From positions 1 through 43,706 of the forward strand of contig CAYVQT010000024.1 in the NCBI GenBank assembly GCA_964453665.1: DNA of 43,706 bases, written 5' to 3'. Positions within the stretch are counted from its first letter, which is position 1. Each line of letters begins with the position of its first letter. The DNA is from DAOUTY01 sp964453665 (GTDB taxonomy: Bacteria > Chloroflexota > Dehalococcoidia > SZUA-161). Of this stretch, positions 15,770 through 24,767 are shown piece by piece. The notes under the pieces are model-generated. The model had not been told where the DNA came from. It searched no databases and saw only the letters and a program-made list of their open reading frames with translations. Both the position numbers and the translations under genes were made by a program.

Positions 15770-16984
15770 ATGAGCAGCGCTCCTTTTCAGGGAATCAGGG
15801 TAGCCGACTTCACCTGGCTTTGGGCAGGTGCTTATGCCACCGGCCTGCTGGCCATGCTCGGTGCTGAGGTGATTAAGATCGAGAGCATGAACCGCGTCGA
15901 TCAGACCCGGACTATGACCTTCACCATTGGAAAAGCATTCAAGGGGGTGGAGGAATCCCCAGTCTTCAACACGATCAACTTGAACAAGCTGTCCGTAAAG
16001 CTCAATCTGAAACAGCCGCGTGCAGTCGAGCTGGCGAGAAGGATAGTACAGATCAGCGACGTGGCGGCCGAGAACATGCGCCCCGGTGCTATGGAGAAAC
16101 TCGGCCTCGGCTACGACGTACTCAGGGAAATCAAACCCGATATCATCATGCTCTCGTCCTCAGCATTCGGCGCGAGAGGACCTTTCCGTACCTATGGAGG
16201 CTATGCCCCCAACTTCACCTGCGCGAGCGGCCTGGCTAACCTGACGGGTTACAGCGACGATATTCCTAATCCGATGACTGGCTCGACCGACCTTATGGCC
16301 GCCATCTCGGGGGCGTTCGCCATAGTCGCAGCGCTCAATTACAAGCAGCGCACAGGGAAGGGGCAGCACATAGACGTGTCATCGGTCGAGAGCCAGTCTT
16401 CCCTTGCCGGAAATGCGCTCATGGACTACCTAATAAACGGCAGAGTCCGTAACCGTGAGGGAAACCGCGACCAGATCATGGCGCCCCATAACTGCTATCG
16501 CTGCAGGGGTGAGCAGAAATGGGTCAGCATCGCCGTCTCCACACCCGGGGAGTGGGATGCCTTCTGCACAGTTCTGGGTAATCCCGAATGGACTAACGAG
16601 GAGCGGTTCTCCGACGCTTATAAGCGCTGGGAAAATCAGGATGAGATGGACAGGCTGGTGACAGAGTGGACGCTGAATTATACCCATTACGAGATAACTG
16701 ACACGATGCAGAAGGCTGGTGTGGCCGCAATGCCTTCGCTAAGCAACGAGGAGATTGTCCACGATCCCCATTTCAAGCACAGGGGCATGTCCACTACCGT
16801 GGAACATCCTGTTATGGGGAAGCAGGTGATCTTCGAGGTTCCCTGGCGCTATTCAAAGACTCCGGTGAAAGTCCAAAAGGCCTCCCCTATTATGGGCGAG
16901 AGCAACGACTACGTCTTCGGCGAACTCCTGGGGCTGTCGGGTGAAGAGATAGCGCGTCTGGTGGACGACAAGGTGATATTCTAA
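15770..16984 (+). CDS. Class III CoA-transferase (CaiB/BaiF family), second of a tandem pair
   Basis: 404 residues. The N-terminus FQGIRVADFTWLWAGAYATGLLAMLGAEVIKIES, the catalytic D174 in TGSTDLMAAISG and TGKGQHIDVSS are all in the expected order. The D-F-T-W-L-W-A-G opening is common in catabolic family members of anaerobes and resembles BbsE/BbsF-like partners, though that is impression only. It diverges widely from its neighbour, so the pair is not a recent duplication. Both keep the active-site aspartate, so both could be catalytic. The likely partner is the upstream gene, giving a two-subunit transferase; the substrate is unknown. Confidence 0.88.
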   Translation: MSSAPFQGIRVADFTWLWAGAYATGLLAMLGAEVIKIESMNRVDQTRTMTFTIGKAFKGVEESPVFNTINLNKLSVKLNLKQPRAVELARRIVQISDVAAENMRPGAMEKLGLGYDVLREIKPDIIMLSSSAFGARGPFRTYGGYAPNFTCASGLANLTGYSDDIPNPMTGSTDLMAAISGAFAIVAALNYKQRTGKGQHIDVSSVESQSSLAGNALMDYLINGRVRNREGNRDQIMAPHNCYRCRGEQKWVSIAVSTPGEWDAFCTVLGNPEWTNEERFSDAYKRWENQDEMDRLVTEWTLNYTHYEITDTMQKAGVAAMPSLSNEEIVHDPHFKHRGMSTTVEHPVMGKQVIFEVPWRYSKTPVKVQKASPIMGESNDYVFGELLGLSGEEIARLVDDKVIF

Positions 16985-17517
16985 GCCCTGTTGAGAGCTA
17001 GCATATAATCTTGTCACGCTTCGTTTTTCAAACTATGTCCACAATCGTAAAGTTTTGCCCTTGTAGTGTATACAATAAGAAAAGTTCCTTTCTCTAATCC
17101 AACCTGATTTTGTTCCTTAGCTTGCAGGTAAAAAAGGTCCGCACATTCTCACGTGTGGACCTTAGTTTTATAAATCAAGGTTATTGTTATACGAAAACGC
17201 ACCTTTTTATTTCAAACAGCAGCCTCTTTCATATTGAGTTCAATATCCGGAAATCTGGCAGGAAAGATGCAGGGCATATTGCGGACACCGTATCCAGATA
17301 ATGTGCCCTCCTCCAGTGCAGCCCTGCGCGTCGATTATCTTCTGAAACGCTTCATCTTAGAGAAATACCCCTGCAGGCCGTTGCTCACTCTCCTGCTTCC
17401 TGTGTCAGTGAAGTTCTGTTAGAATGCTGTAAGTGTTGTGCGATGCCAGACGTGCTATAGTACGAAGTATAGTAACCTTGCAAGCCGGTATCGCTTTGGT
17501 TTAAGCTGAAGGGCGGT
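16985..17517. other. Intergenic region with a terminator, otherwise empty
   Basis: About 530 bases between the CoA-transferase pair and the glycosyltransferase genes. The only clear element is the hairpin at 17134-17163. Open frames of 60-63 codons at 17110-17422 have no family resemblance. The downstream gene has no obvious promoter; TATAGT-like sequences at about 17456 and 17468 lack a matching -35. Confidence 0.45.
17134..17169 (+). terminator. Terminator-like hairpin after the tandem CoA-transferases
   Basis: AAGGTCCGCAC (17134-17144) pairs with GTGTGGACCTT (17153-17163), with one G-T wobble and an 8-base loop. AGTTTTA follows. On the minus strand the left A-run gives TTTTTT, so it could terminate in both directions. 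The arms share the AAGGTCC motif of the terminator at 14194. Confidence 0.6.
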
Positions 17518-18711
17518 ATGGATTTGAGGCAAGCGGCTGGATTTGTCAAAGATCAAGCGCTCTATAATAAATGGTTCCAGGCTGTTTGCGTAGCCATTCT
17601 GGTTTTTGTCATCTATTTTGTCACAAGCAAGGGTTCGACCCCTTATGATCACTATGTTCGTCTGGTCGATGCCTTCTTCCACGGTCGCCTTTATCTCGTA
17701 GATGCTCCTCCCTGGCTGGAGCTTGCCAGGTATGGAGATAAGGCATTTGTCATTAATCCCCCCGCCCCGACCCTGTTCCTCCTCCCCTGGGTTGCCATCT
17801 GGGGTCTCAGCACCAATCAGGCTATCGTATCCATGATGGTGGGAGGGGGGGCTATAGGTTTGTTCTGGGTAGCTGCCACTCAACTCCGCTGGAGTTTGCC
17901 CTTCAAAGCTGCAATGGCCGTGCTGCTCGCTTTTGGGACGAATTTCTGGTGGTCTGCTACGGAGGGCAGCGTATGGACATTTGCCCACGTGTCGGCGTTT
18001 TTCTTCCTGATGGCTGCCCTGGTTGAGACCACGGGCAAAAACCGCCCCTGGCTTATTGGTATTCTGGTGGGATTGGCCGGACTTTCGCGTCTGCCCACGT
18101 TTCTCGCCTTCCCCTTCTTTGCTTATACTACAGCTCGTGGAGTTGATGACCGCCGCGTCGTAATCCGCCGCCTGATAGTTTTCGGGCTTGCTCTAATGGC
18201 AATGGGAGGACTGTACCTTCTCTATACTTATGGCGAGTACGGTAGTTTCACTTTTGGGTATGAACGCGGCCAGTTTATAGATGAACCCTGGTTCTCAGAG
18301 GGTCTCCTCGACATAAGCTACATCCCCCGTCAGTTGAACGCCATACTCTTCTATACTCCTGTATTCACGGACCAGTTTCCCTATTTCAAGCCATCGTTCA
18401 TGGGGCTGGGGCTGTTTCTCACAACGCCCGCTTTGCTCTACATGTTCAGGGCTCGTTTGAAAGAGCGAATGACCCTGGCGGCTCTGGCCGCTCTCTTGCT
18501 CGTATATATTCCCATAGTAACCTACGGGGCGACCGGATGGCTGCAGTTTGGATATCGTTTCAGTATTGATTTTCTCCCGTTTATGGCTATCCTCGTGGCG
18601 TCCGGCATGCGCTATCGCCTGGACCGCTTAAAAATCGCAGTAATTATCTTGAGCTGCGCCATCAATCTATGGGGCACGCTGTCTTTCCATAAGTTTGACT
18701 GGATGGTATGA
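17518..18711 (+). CDS. Polytopic membrane protein, probable GT-C-type glycosyltransferase
   Basis: 397 residues with about ten hydrophobic segments. The first external loop after TM1 (GSTPYDHYVRLVDAFFHGRLYLVDAP) has acidic and aromatic residues like the catalytic loop of GT-C enzymes, which use lipid-linked sugars. GATEGSVWTFAH-like (ATEGSVWTFAHV) and arginine-rich loops (GLAGLSRLPTFLAF) follow, as in dolichyl-phosphate-mannose-type transferases. I do not recognise an exact family. It is the first of three large membrane proteins in one direction, 69 bases ahead of the next. They probably act together in making or transferring an envelope glycan or glycoprotein sugar. Confidence 0.6.
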   Translation: MDLRQAAGFVKDQALYNKWFQAVCVAILVFVIYFVTSKGSTPYDHYVRLVDAFFHGRLYLVDAPPWLELARYGDKAFVINPPAPTLFLLPWVAIWGLSTNQAIVSMMVGGGAIGLFWVAATQLRWSLPFKAAMAVLLAFGTNFWWSATEGSVWTFAHVSAFFFLMAALVETTGKNRPWLIGILVGLAGLSRLPTFLAFPFFAYTTARGVDDRRVVIRRLIVFGLALMAMGGLYLLYTYGEYGSFTFGYERGQFIDEPWFSEGLLDISYIPRQLNAILFYTPVFTDQFPYFKPSFMGLGLFLTTPALLYMFRARLKERMTLAALAALLLVYIPIVTYGATGWLQFGYRFSIDFLPFMAILVASGMRYRLDRLKIAVIILSCAINLWGTLSFHKFDWMV

Positions 18712-18780
18712 GGTGCGTTCCCGCCGGCTGCATAAAGGCTGGATACAGTAGGATCGTATCGAATTGTAGAGGCTGTATAA

Positions 18781-20958
18781 GTGATACAAGTCGGGTATGC
18801 CATAGTCTGGTGGCTGCTTCTTGTAGTTATTGGCTTTATCACGTTTCCCCTGGTATCAAGGGTATGCAAAGGGCTGCCGGACAGGGGCTATTTCATCTCC
18901 AAACTCCTTGGCCTGCTCCTCGTGACATACTTTACCTGGCTCCTCGCCAGCATTAGATTGGTCAGCTTCGGATACGTCAGCATCACCATATCGCTTCTTT
19001 TACTTCTGGCAATCTCACTTTTCCTGGGCAGAAAGCACTTGAACCCGAGGCTTATGCCGTTGAGGGCAATGGCAGTGAGCGAAGCGATATTTTCGGCTGC
19101 ATTTGTGCTCTTCCTGATCTTCCTGATGTACAAGCCGGATATATTCTATGCATATTCCGAGGACTTCATGGACTTCGGGTTTCTTCAGTCGATCCTGCGC
19201 AGCGACTACTTTCCACCTCACGACCCCTGGCTGGCTGGCGAGAGCCTATCTTACTACTACGGCGGACATCTCCTCGTTGCAATACTTACGCTGATGTCCA
19301 AGGTGCCTTCTGGTATAGCCTATAACCTTGGGATGGCGATGTTCTTTGCTCTGGCTGTAAGCGCTGCCTATGGACTGGGCTACAACGCCACGGAGAGAAA
19401 GCTTTATGGTTTTGTTACTGCCGCCTTCGTTTGCCTGTTGGGATTCATCTCCGGGGCATTTCAGCTTTTCGCCTATCTTACGGATGGCGAGGTGCTGGGA
19501 CACAGCGTCAGGGAAGCTCCTAATTTCGTAGAATGGCTGTTTACCTTCGATCTGGGTGCTCAGGTTATACCGAATACAGGCAACTCCTATCCTTACTACA
19601 CCTTTCTGCAGGGAGAACTGCACCCGCATATGATGAGCATACCGTTTCAGTTGATGTTCATCTCGCTGATGTTTGCACTGTTCCGCGGGAGTGGTGCTGG
19701 TCGTGTTGAGTCGAAATGGAATTCTCTGCTGATTATTTTTATCCTCGGCATCAGTCTAGGCTTCTTTGCGTTCGTAAATACGTGGGACTACCCGGCCTAT
19801 ATAGCGTTCACACTACTGGCGTTCCTGTTACTGAGGATAGGCCTCAGTAAGAAGGGTATTATCGGAGTTATTGGTCTCAGTGTTCTGCTGTACCTGCCTT
19901 ATTACATTTCAAGGGGCATGAGTGGCGTTGAAGGGATCGGCCTTGTAGATGTCAGGACGGATTTAATAGATTTTGTGGAGCTTTTTGCCCTCTTCTTGTT
20001 CGCTGTTCTCGCATACTTCTGTGTCTTATCCAGGCGCAGGTTGTTAAGAGAAAGGGCCCTCGTTATCGCTCTGATCATTACTATTGTCGCTGCTTTACTC
20101 TGCTTCCTGTGGAACTTCCAGCTTATTCTTGTACTAATCCCCCTGATTTTTGCGGCTTTATACTACATATACAGGTCACGAAGGATACGACGGATGAACA
20201 CGGCAGATTTCATGCTGCTCCTCGTGCTAATGGGGGCGCTAATTGCATTTATCTGCGAGGTTATTTATGTAAACGATGCATACTATATACCTTACGAGAG
20301 ATTCAACACAGTCATGAAGTTCTACCTGCAGGTTTGGGTTTTCCTGGGTGTGGCGTCGGCATTCGCAGTCTTCTGGGTGCTTCAAAATATCGGTGGAAAG
20401 CTGAAGACCCTTTGGATTGCCCTATTGATACTTTTCGTTATAGCATCCATAATTCAACCCATAGGACTCACGGCAGGGTGGACAAGCGGCAGGCAGACTG
20501 CTTTCGGGTTCGGCCGGGGGACACTGGACGGATTAGCCTATGTGGAAACCTTGGATAAGGGCGACTATGAAGCGATTCTATGGATAGATGCTGCCATTGA
20601 AGGTTCTCCTGTTATATTAGAGGTGCCCGGTGGTGCGTACAACTTTACATCCCGCATATCCACGATGACAGGCCTGCCCACAGTAGTTGGCTGGTTGACT
20701 CACGAGGTGATGTGGCATGGCGGGTGGGACAAAGTGGCGGGAAGGGATTCAGATGCCGATACGATTTACCAGACCACGGATAGGGACGAGGCAAGGGAAC
20801 TTCTAGAGAGATATGATGTCGAATATATCTATGTGGGAAGCCTGGAGAGAGAAAAATATGGAGAGGAAGGGTTGCAGAAATTCGCCACCCGGCCGGATAG
20901 ATATGAGCTGGTCTACGAAAATGAGGGCGTGTGTATATATAGAGTGATAGCTCAATAG
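18781..20958 (+). CDS. DUF2298 (Chlor_Arch_YYY-type) membrane protein, putative glycosyltransferase
   Basis: 725 residues from GTG at 18781, with roughly 16 hydrophobic segments. The motif ESLSYYYGGHLLVAILT near residue 155 (three tyrosines before GGH) marks the DUF2298/Chlor_Arch_YYY family, found mainly in Chloroflexota and archaea. Further family-like stretches are NTGNSYPYYTFLQGELHPHMMSIP, FFAFVNTWDYPAYIAF and YERFNTVMKFYLQVW. The C-terminal ~150 residues form a soluble domain ending in YDVEYIYVGSLERE, like the extracytoplasmic tail of GT-C enzymes. Function is not established; membrane glycosyl transfer is inferred from topology and from the mannosyltransferase-like neighbour. The family helps place the organism. 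Confidence 0.8.
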   Translation: MIQVGYAIVWWLLLVVIGFITFPLVSRVCKGLPDRGYFISKLLGLLLVTYFTWLLASIRLVSFGYVSITISLLLLLAISLFLGRKHLNPRLMPLRAMAVSEAIFSAAFVLFLIFLMYKPDIFYAYSEDFMDFGFLQSILRSDYFPPHDPWLAGESLSYYYGGHLLVAILTLMSKVPSGIAYNLGMAMFFALAVSAAYGLGYNATERKLYGFVTAAFVCLLGFISGAFQLFAYLTDGEVLGHSVREAPNFVEWLFTFDLGAQVIPNTGNSYPYYTFLQGELHPHMMSIPFQLMFISLMFALFRGSGAGRVESKWNSLLIIFILGISLGFFAFVNTWDYPAYIAFTLLAFLLLRIGLSKKGIIGVIGLSVLLYLPYYISRGMSGVEGIGLVDVRTDLIDFVELFALFLFAVLAYFCVLSRRRLLRERALVIALIITIVAALLCFLWNFQLILVLIPLIFAALYYIYRSRRIRRMNTADFMLLLVLMGALIAFICEVIYVNDAYYIPYERFNTVMKFYLQVWVFLGVASAFAVFWVLQNIGGKLKTLWIALLILFVIASIIQPIGLTAGWTSGRQTAFGFGRGTLDGLAYVETLDKGDYEAILWIDAAIEGSPVILEVPGGAYNFTSRISTMTGLPTVVGWLTHEVMWHGGWDKVAGRDSDADTIYQTTDRDEARELLERYDVEYIYVGSLEREKYGEEGLQKFATRPDRYELVYENEGVCIYRVIAQ

Positions 20959-20980
20959 CTATATACTGTGAAAGGTCGGC

Positions 20981-23884
20981 ATGCATACAGTAGTCTTAAT
21001 AATGCTACAGCAGAAGCTGTCCGAGCGGCGCTGGCAGATCGCCCTTGTAGTAGCAGTATTGGTCGTTTCCCTTATTGTGCGCCTCGTCCTGTTCCGGGTG
21101 CAGGGCTGCAACTGTGATCTGGGCCTGTTCAGATGGTGGTTCAACGGTGCCGCCGACGGCGGGATACGTCACTTCTATGATAACAACTGGTCCGATTATC
21201 CGCCCCTGAATATCTATATCTTCTGGATTTTCGGGAAGCTCGCCCACGCCATAAACCCTGATAACCTCGACTTCTTTATCAGGCTCCCTTCGAACCTGTT
21301 CGACCTAGCCACAGCCTACCTCATCTTCAGGTTTCTGCGCGGCAGGTTCTCTTTCAGGGTGTCCCTGGCAGTCATGGCCCTCTACGCCTTCAACCCTGCA
21401 GCCATATACGACCTGGCGGTGTGGGGCCAGATGGATTCCATCTACACTTTCTTCATGGTTGCCTCTCTGTACACACTTCTGCGTTCAAAGTACGAACTTT
21501 CGGGCGGCCTGCTCGCCCTCGCCATACTCACCAAGCCGCAAAGCATTGTACTGCTGCCTGTCATAGCCTATGTGCTGTGGAGAAACGGTGAATGGCGGCG
21601 GGTCATATCAACCAGCACGGTTTTCGCAGCCGTCGCCTTTCTGGTTATCCTGCCATTCAACTGGGACAACCCGATAGCGTTTCTTATTGACCGCTACACG
21701 GGATACAGCATGTATCCCTATAACAGTCTCAATGCCTATAACATTTGGGCTCTGCTCGGTTTTTGGAAGCATGACACAGTTTCACATGCCGGCCTGACCT
21801 ATCAGGTGTGGGGGATTCTCGCCTTTTTGGGATTTCTGGCCTTTGTCATGTGGCAGCTCCACCGCAGGTATGAGCCAAGATCGGCTATTTTCGCTGTCTT
21901 CCTGATTATGTTTGGCTTCTTCATGCTGATGACCAGGATGCACGAACGTTACCTCTTCCCCGTCTTAGCTCTTCTGGTACTGGGCTGGTACACACGTTTC
22001 ACAATCTGGATATATATCGGGTTGACAGCAACTTACTTATCTAACCTGGTCTATGTGATGTCGACGCTCAACAACGGGGTTTTCATTCCCGACGGCCACT
22101 GGTCTATTTACGTTCTGGCTCCTGTGAATATCATCCTGTTTGGCCTGTCCATATGGACTTTCTATAGAATGCAGCGGTCTAAGCCGGCCGGGGCCGAGGC
22201 ACGACCACCACTTCCATTGCCGGCCCCTGAGGGAATTGGGGGAGAGCGTCCGCCACCCGTCCGCAGGGGACTCAAGTTCCGCAGCGCTCCTGTCGGCGTA
22301 GCGGCTCTGGCTATTATATTCTTCTGTGTGTCGTTCTGGAATCTGGGAGACCTGCGTGTCCCCAGTTCGGACTTTGTTCCGGCGGAGGACCCCGAGGAGG
22401 TCTATCTCGACCTCGGGGAAATCAGGCATGTCGATAAAGTCTACTTTCTTCTACAGGATGCCAGCGGCGTGGACGTAGAGGTCTACTGGGGCTCACCTGA
22501 AGAGTGGACGCTCCAGACCGAATTGTCCAGGTCCGGGAGCTGGCAGAAGTGGGAAAATGTCTCTCTGGGGCAGGACACCAGATATATTCGGCTGATATTC
22601 GCGGGGAGGTCGGGGCGGATCGGGGAGGTGGCCGTGTTCTCCGGAGGCCAGAAGCTGGATATAACCGCGGTGGTCTCGGATCGCGGTGAGAGCGTTGGCG
22701 AGCCTCTTAAAGACGAGCAGGACCTCATTGATCAGCCGGACAGTCACAAATCGGGCACGTATTTCGATGAGATATATTACGTCCGCGCGGCAGAGGAGCA
22801 GTTAAAGCTAGAGGACCCGTACGGGGAGCGGACTCATCCGCCTATGAGCAAGCTCATCATCTCCGCCGGTATATGGGTCTTCGGCCACAACCCCTTTGCC
22901 TGGCGCATTGCGGGTGTGCTCTTCGCCACCCTGATGATTCCTCTTATATATCTCTTCGCCAGGCGCATGTTTAGTTCATCCCGCGCCGGGCTCATCGCCG
23001 CCTTCCTTCTCACATTTTGTTGCATGCACTTTGCCGAAGCCCGGATTGCAACCCCCGAGACCTTCGTGCTGTTCTTTGTAATGGCCATGTTCTATTTCTT
23101 CTACAGGTACTGGCAGGACCCGGAACACAGGGGAAGGGACCTCTTCATATGTCTCGTGTTCTTCGGGCTGGGGTTCTCAACTAAGTGGGTCATCATGTGG
23201 GGTTTCATTGGACTGATACTGCTGCTGCTTCTGCTGAAATGGCGCAAGCCGATCTACAGGACTGAGGTCTGCTGGTTCGTAGGAGGAATGGGAGTAGCTG
23301 TGGCCATCTACATGCTCTCCTACATTCCCTACTTCCTGGCAGGGTACGACCTGGGGGCTTGGTGGGACCATCAGTGGTTCATGTTTGAGTTCCATTCGGG
23401 TCTGACAGCGGAGCATCCGTTCAGTTCAGAGTGGTGGTCCTGGCCCCTGATGCTCCGTCCGCTGTGGATGTATGTGGGATACTTCAATGGTACCACGTCT
23501 TATATTGCCACTCTGGGTAACCCCGCTCTCTGGTGGGCGGCAATTCCCGCCATGCTGGGCGTCCTCTGGCTCGCGGTCAGGCACCGGAACAGGACTGCCC
23601 TCTTCATACTAATCCCGTTCCTGGCGCAGTGGCTGATATTCGCCCTGATCGGCCGCTGTCTATTTATCTACCACTTCTACCCCAATGTGCTGTTCATTAT
23701 CCTCGCAGTTACTCTCTGGATACAGTGGTTATGGAACCGGTATAAGTGGGGCAAATGGGTTGTCGCCTGCTATCTTGCCCTCAACGTCGTGTGCTTCAAC
23801 CTGTTCTTCCCCGTTATCTCGGGGTTGCCCATGACAGAGAGTTACTGGGATGCACTTAGATGGATGGTGAGTTGGGTGACATAG
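20981..23884 (+). CDS. Large fusion protein: two GT-C glycosyltransferase modules around a beta-rich domain
   Basis: 967 residues from ATG at 20981 (AAAGGT just upstream; an ATG at 21002 is possible). Residues ~15-400 form a first GT-C module with FDLGLFRWW-like (CDLGLFRWWFNGA) and NWSDYPPLNIYIFW loops, resembling PIG-M/DUF2029-type transferases. A proline-rich hinge (ARPPLPLPAPEGIGG) leads to a soluble segment (~435-590) with a probable discoidin-like beta-sandwich (DLGEIRHVDKVYFLLQD, then YIRLIFAGRSGRIGEVAVF). Residues ~610-960 form a second module of the PMT/protein O-mannosyltransferase type, with FDEIYYVRAAEE, the THPPMSKLII motif and ARIATPETFVLFF. The two modules could transfer sugars sequentially or from two donors. 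Fusion order and hinge are seen; function is inferred. Confidence 0.75.
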   Translation: MHTVVLIMLQQKLSERRWQIALVVAVLVVSLIVRLVLFRVQGCNCDLGLFRWWFNGAADGGIRHFYDNNWSDYPPLNIYIFWIFGKLAHAINPDNLDFFIRLPSNLFDLATAYLIFRFLRGRFSFRVSLAVMALYAFNPAAIYDLAVWGQMDSIYTFFMVASLYTLLRSKYELSGGLLALAILTKPQSIVLLPVIAYVLWRNGEWRRVISTSTVFAAVAFLVILPFNWDNPIAFLIDRYTGYSMYPYNSLNAYNIWALLGFWKHDTVSHAGLTYQVWGILAFLGFLAFVMWQLHRRYEPRSAIFAVFLIMFGFFMLMTRMHERYLFPVLALLVLGWYTRFTIWIYIGLTATYLSNLVYVMSTLNNGVFIPDGHWSIYVLAPVNIILFGLSIWTFYRMQRSKPAGAEARPPLPLPAPEGIGGERPPPVRRGLKFRSAPVGVAALAIIFFCVSFWNLGDLRVPSSDFVPAEDPEEVYLDLGEIRHVDKVYFLLQDASGVDVEVYWGSPEEWTLQTELSRSGSWQKWENVSLGQDTRYIRLIFAGRSGRIGEVAVFSGGQKLDITAVVSDRGESVGEPLKDEQDLIDQPDSHKSGTYFDEIYYVRAAEEQLKLEDPYGERTHPPMSKLIISAGIWVFGHNPFAWRIAGVLFATLMIPLIYLFARRMFSSSRAGLIAAFLLTFCCMHFAEARIATPETFVLFFVMAMFYFFYRYWQDPEHRGRDLFICLVFFGLGFSTKWVIMWGFIGLILLLLLLKWRKPIYRTEVCWFVGGMGVAVAIYMLSYIPYFLAGYDLGAWWDHQWFMFEFHSGLTAEHPFSSEWWSWPLMLRPLWMYVGYFNGTTSYIATLGNPALWWAAIPAMLGVLWLAVRHRNRTALFILIPFLAQWLIFALIGRCLFIYHFYPNVLFIILAVTLWIQWLWNRYKWGKWVVACYLALNVVCFNLFFPVISGLPMTESYWDALRWMVSWVT

Positions 23885-23978
23885 GACTCGATAACCCGAT
23901 TGACTATTGCTTTATTCAGGAGGAATTGACATGCCATGACTATTCAGGCTAGCGTGCATGTATAATCCCGAACATAAC

Positions 23979-24024
23979 AACTGCACCCACCGGAATGGAG
24001 ATCTTTCTCGCGGTGGGTGCGGTT
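23979..24024. terminator. Bidirectional terminator between convergent genes
   Basis: AACTGCACCCACCG (23979-23992) and CGGTGGGTGCGGTT (24011-24024) form a long stem with one mismatch and an 18-base loop, between the stop of the GT fusion (plus) and the stop of the DUF5679 gene (minus). T-rich flanks are modest (GGTTATTATT). Confidence 0.55.
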
Positions 24025-24044
24025 ATTATTACTGAGTTCGACTA

Positions 24045-24185
24045 CTATGCCTTGCCGATTCTGAATACTTTGGTGCCGCATTTCGGGCATACACCCTGCG
24101 TGGCCGGCTTGCCATTCTTCATTGTGATCGCTTTGGGATTCTTGATTTCTACCTTGCCCCGGCACTTCATACAGTAGGCTTGCAT
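24045..24185 (-). CDS. DUF5679 mini zinc-ribbon protein
   Basis: 46 residues: starts MQAYCMKCRGKVEIKNPKAI, contains MKNGKPATQG and ends VCPKCGTKVFRIGKA. Two CxxC pairs (C5-C8 and C33-C36) form a zinc ribbon. This matches the small DUF5679 family, common in Chloroflexota and Actinobacteria, whose role is unknown. ATG at 24183-24185 is preceded on the minus strand by AAAGGAGAG at ideal spacing, so it is very probably translated. It was found by reading the minus strand and is shorter than usual gene-length cut-offs. It shares its strand with the lipoprotein gene 100 bases upstream. Binding to nucleic acid is possible but not shown. Confidence 0.85.
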   Translation of the reverse strand: MQAYCMKCRGKVEIKNPKAITMKNGKPATQGVCPKCGTKVFRIGKA

Positions 24186-24284
24186 TTTAGCTCTCCTTTC
24201 CTTTAGGTTTACTGCGAAGCAGAGTAGCAGACTATCGTACGTATGTCAATAGGTTTCACCATCAAATTCCGCACGATTATTGAT

Positions 24285-24767
24285 TCATGTTGTGGAAGCG
24301 GTGAGGTTCAACTCTATGTTGCCTCCCGTTTCCCAACCTCCTGTCTGGGTTGCGGTATAGGCGCCTATCATGAATGTGACGGCTGCCCCTTCGGCATAGC
24401 CGGCTGCGGGGACTATCTTTAAGGCGTATGTCGAGGGGCCGTAAACTGCCGGTGTGGTAGTGGTATATTCATCACCGTCTATTATGGCCTTTATTACGGT
24501 GCCGTCGGCCACATTAGCGCCGTTCAGTTTCGCTGTGCCGTGGTAGCGACAGGGGGGCTCTGTGCTCAACGTCGGCACGGGGGTGCGTACGGGTGTGGGG
24601 GAAGGTGTAGGTGCAACCGTAGGTACGGGCGTGGGCTCCGCAGTAGCGGTGGGTGAGGGTTCCGGGGAGGGGGTTGGGGTGGGCGCTTCCTCTCCACCGC
24701 AGCTAATGACGGTGAGGGCAATCGCCAGTATCAGCAGGGGGGCTAGTATGACTGACAGCTTTCTCAT
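24285..24767 (-). CDS. Lipoprotein with a Thr/Pro-rich linker and one secreted repeat domain
   Basis: 160 residues. Signal peptide MRKLSVILAPLLILAIALTV ends in the lipobox VISC (lipidated C23). A ~45-residue linker of TP/PSP repeats spans the wall or envelope space. The folded domain (about 73-158) begins CRYHGTAKLNGANVADGTVI and ends GGWETGGNIELNLTAS. It is homologous by eye to the two repeats in the permease fusion at 7830-9617, sharing C-x-F/Y-x-G, GTxIKAI, TFMIG, the T-x-T-x-x-x-x-x-GGN spacing and LNLTA. Function unknown; a carbohydrate- or protein-binding beta-sandwich is my guess. AAAGGAGAGGAA precedes the ATG. Its own promoter with an overlapping palindrome lies about 90 bases upstream. 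Confidence 0.8.
   Translation of the reverse strand: MRKLSVILAPLLILAIALTVISCGGEEAPTPTPSPEPSPTATAEPTPVPTVAPTPSPTPVRTPVPTLSTEPPCRYHGTAKLNGANVADGTVIKAIIDGDEYTTTTPAVYGPSTYALKIVPAAGYAEGAAVTFMIGAYTATQTGGWETGGNIELNLTASTT

Noticed and set aside
17110..17422. Two overlapping ~60-codon plus-strand frames
   Set aside because: Irregular composition, one overlaps a terminator hairpin, and no family was recognised.
23995..24177. 60-residue plus-strand hydrophobic frame
   Set aside because: It is antisense to the well-supported DUF5679 gene.
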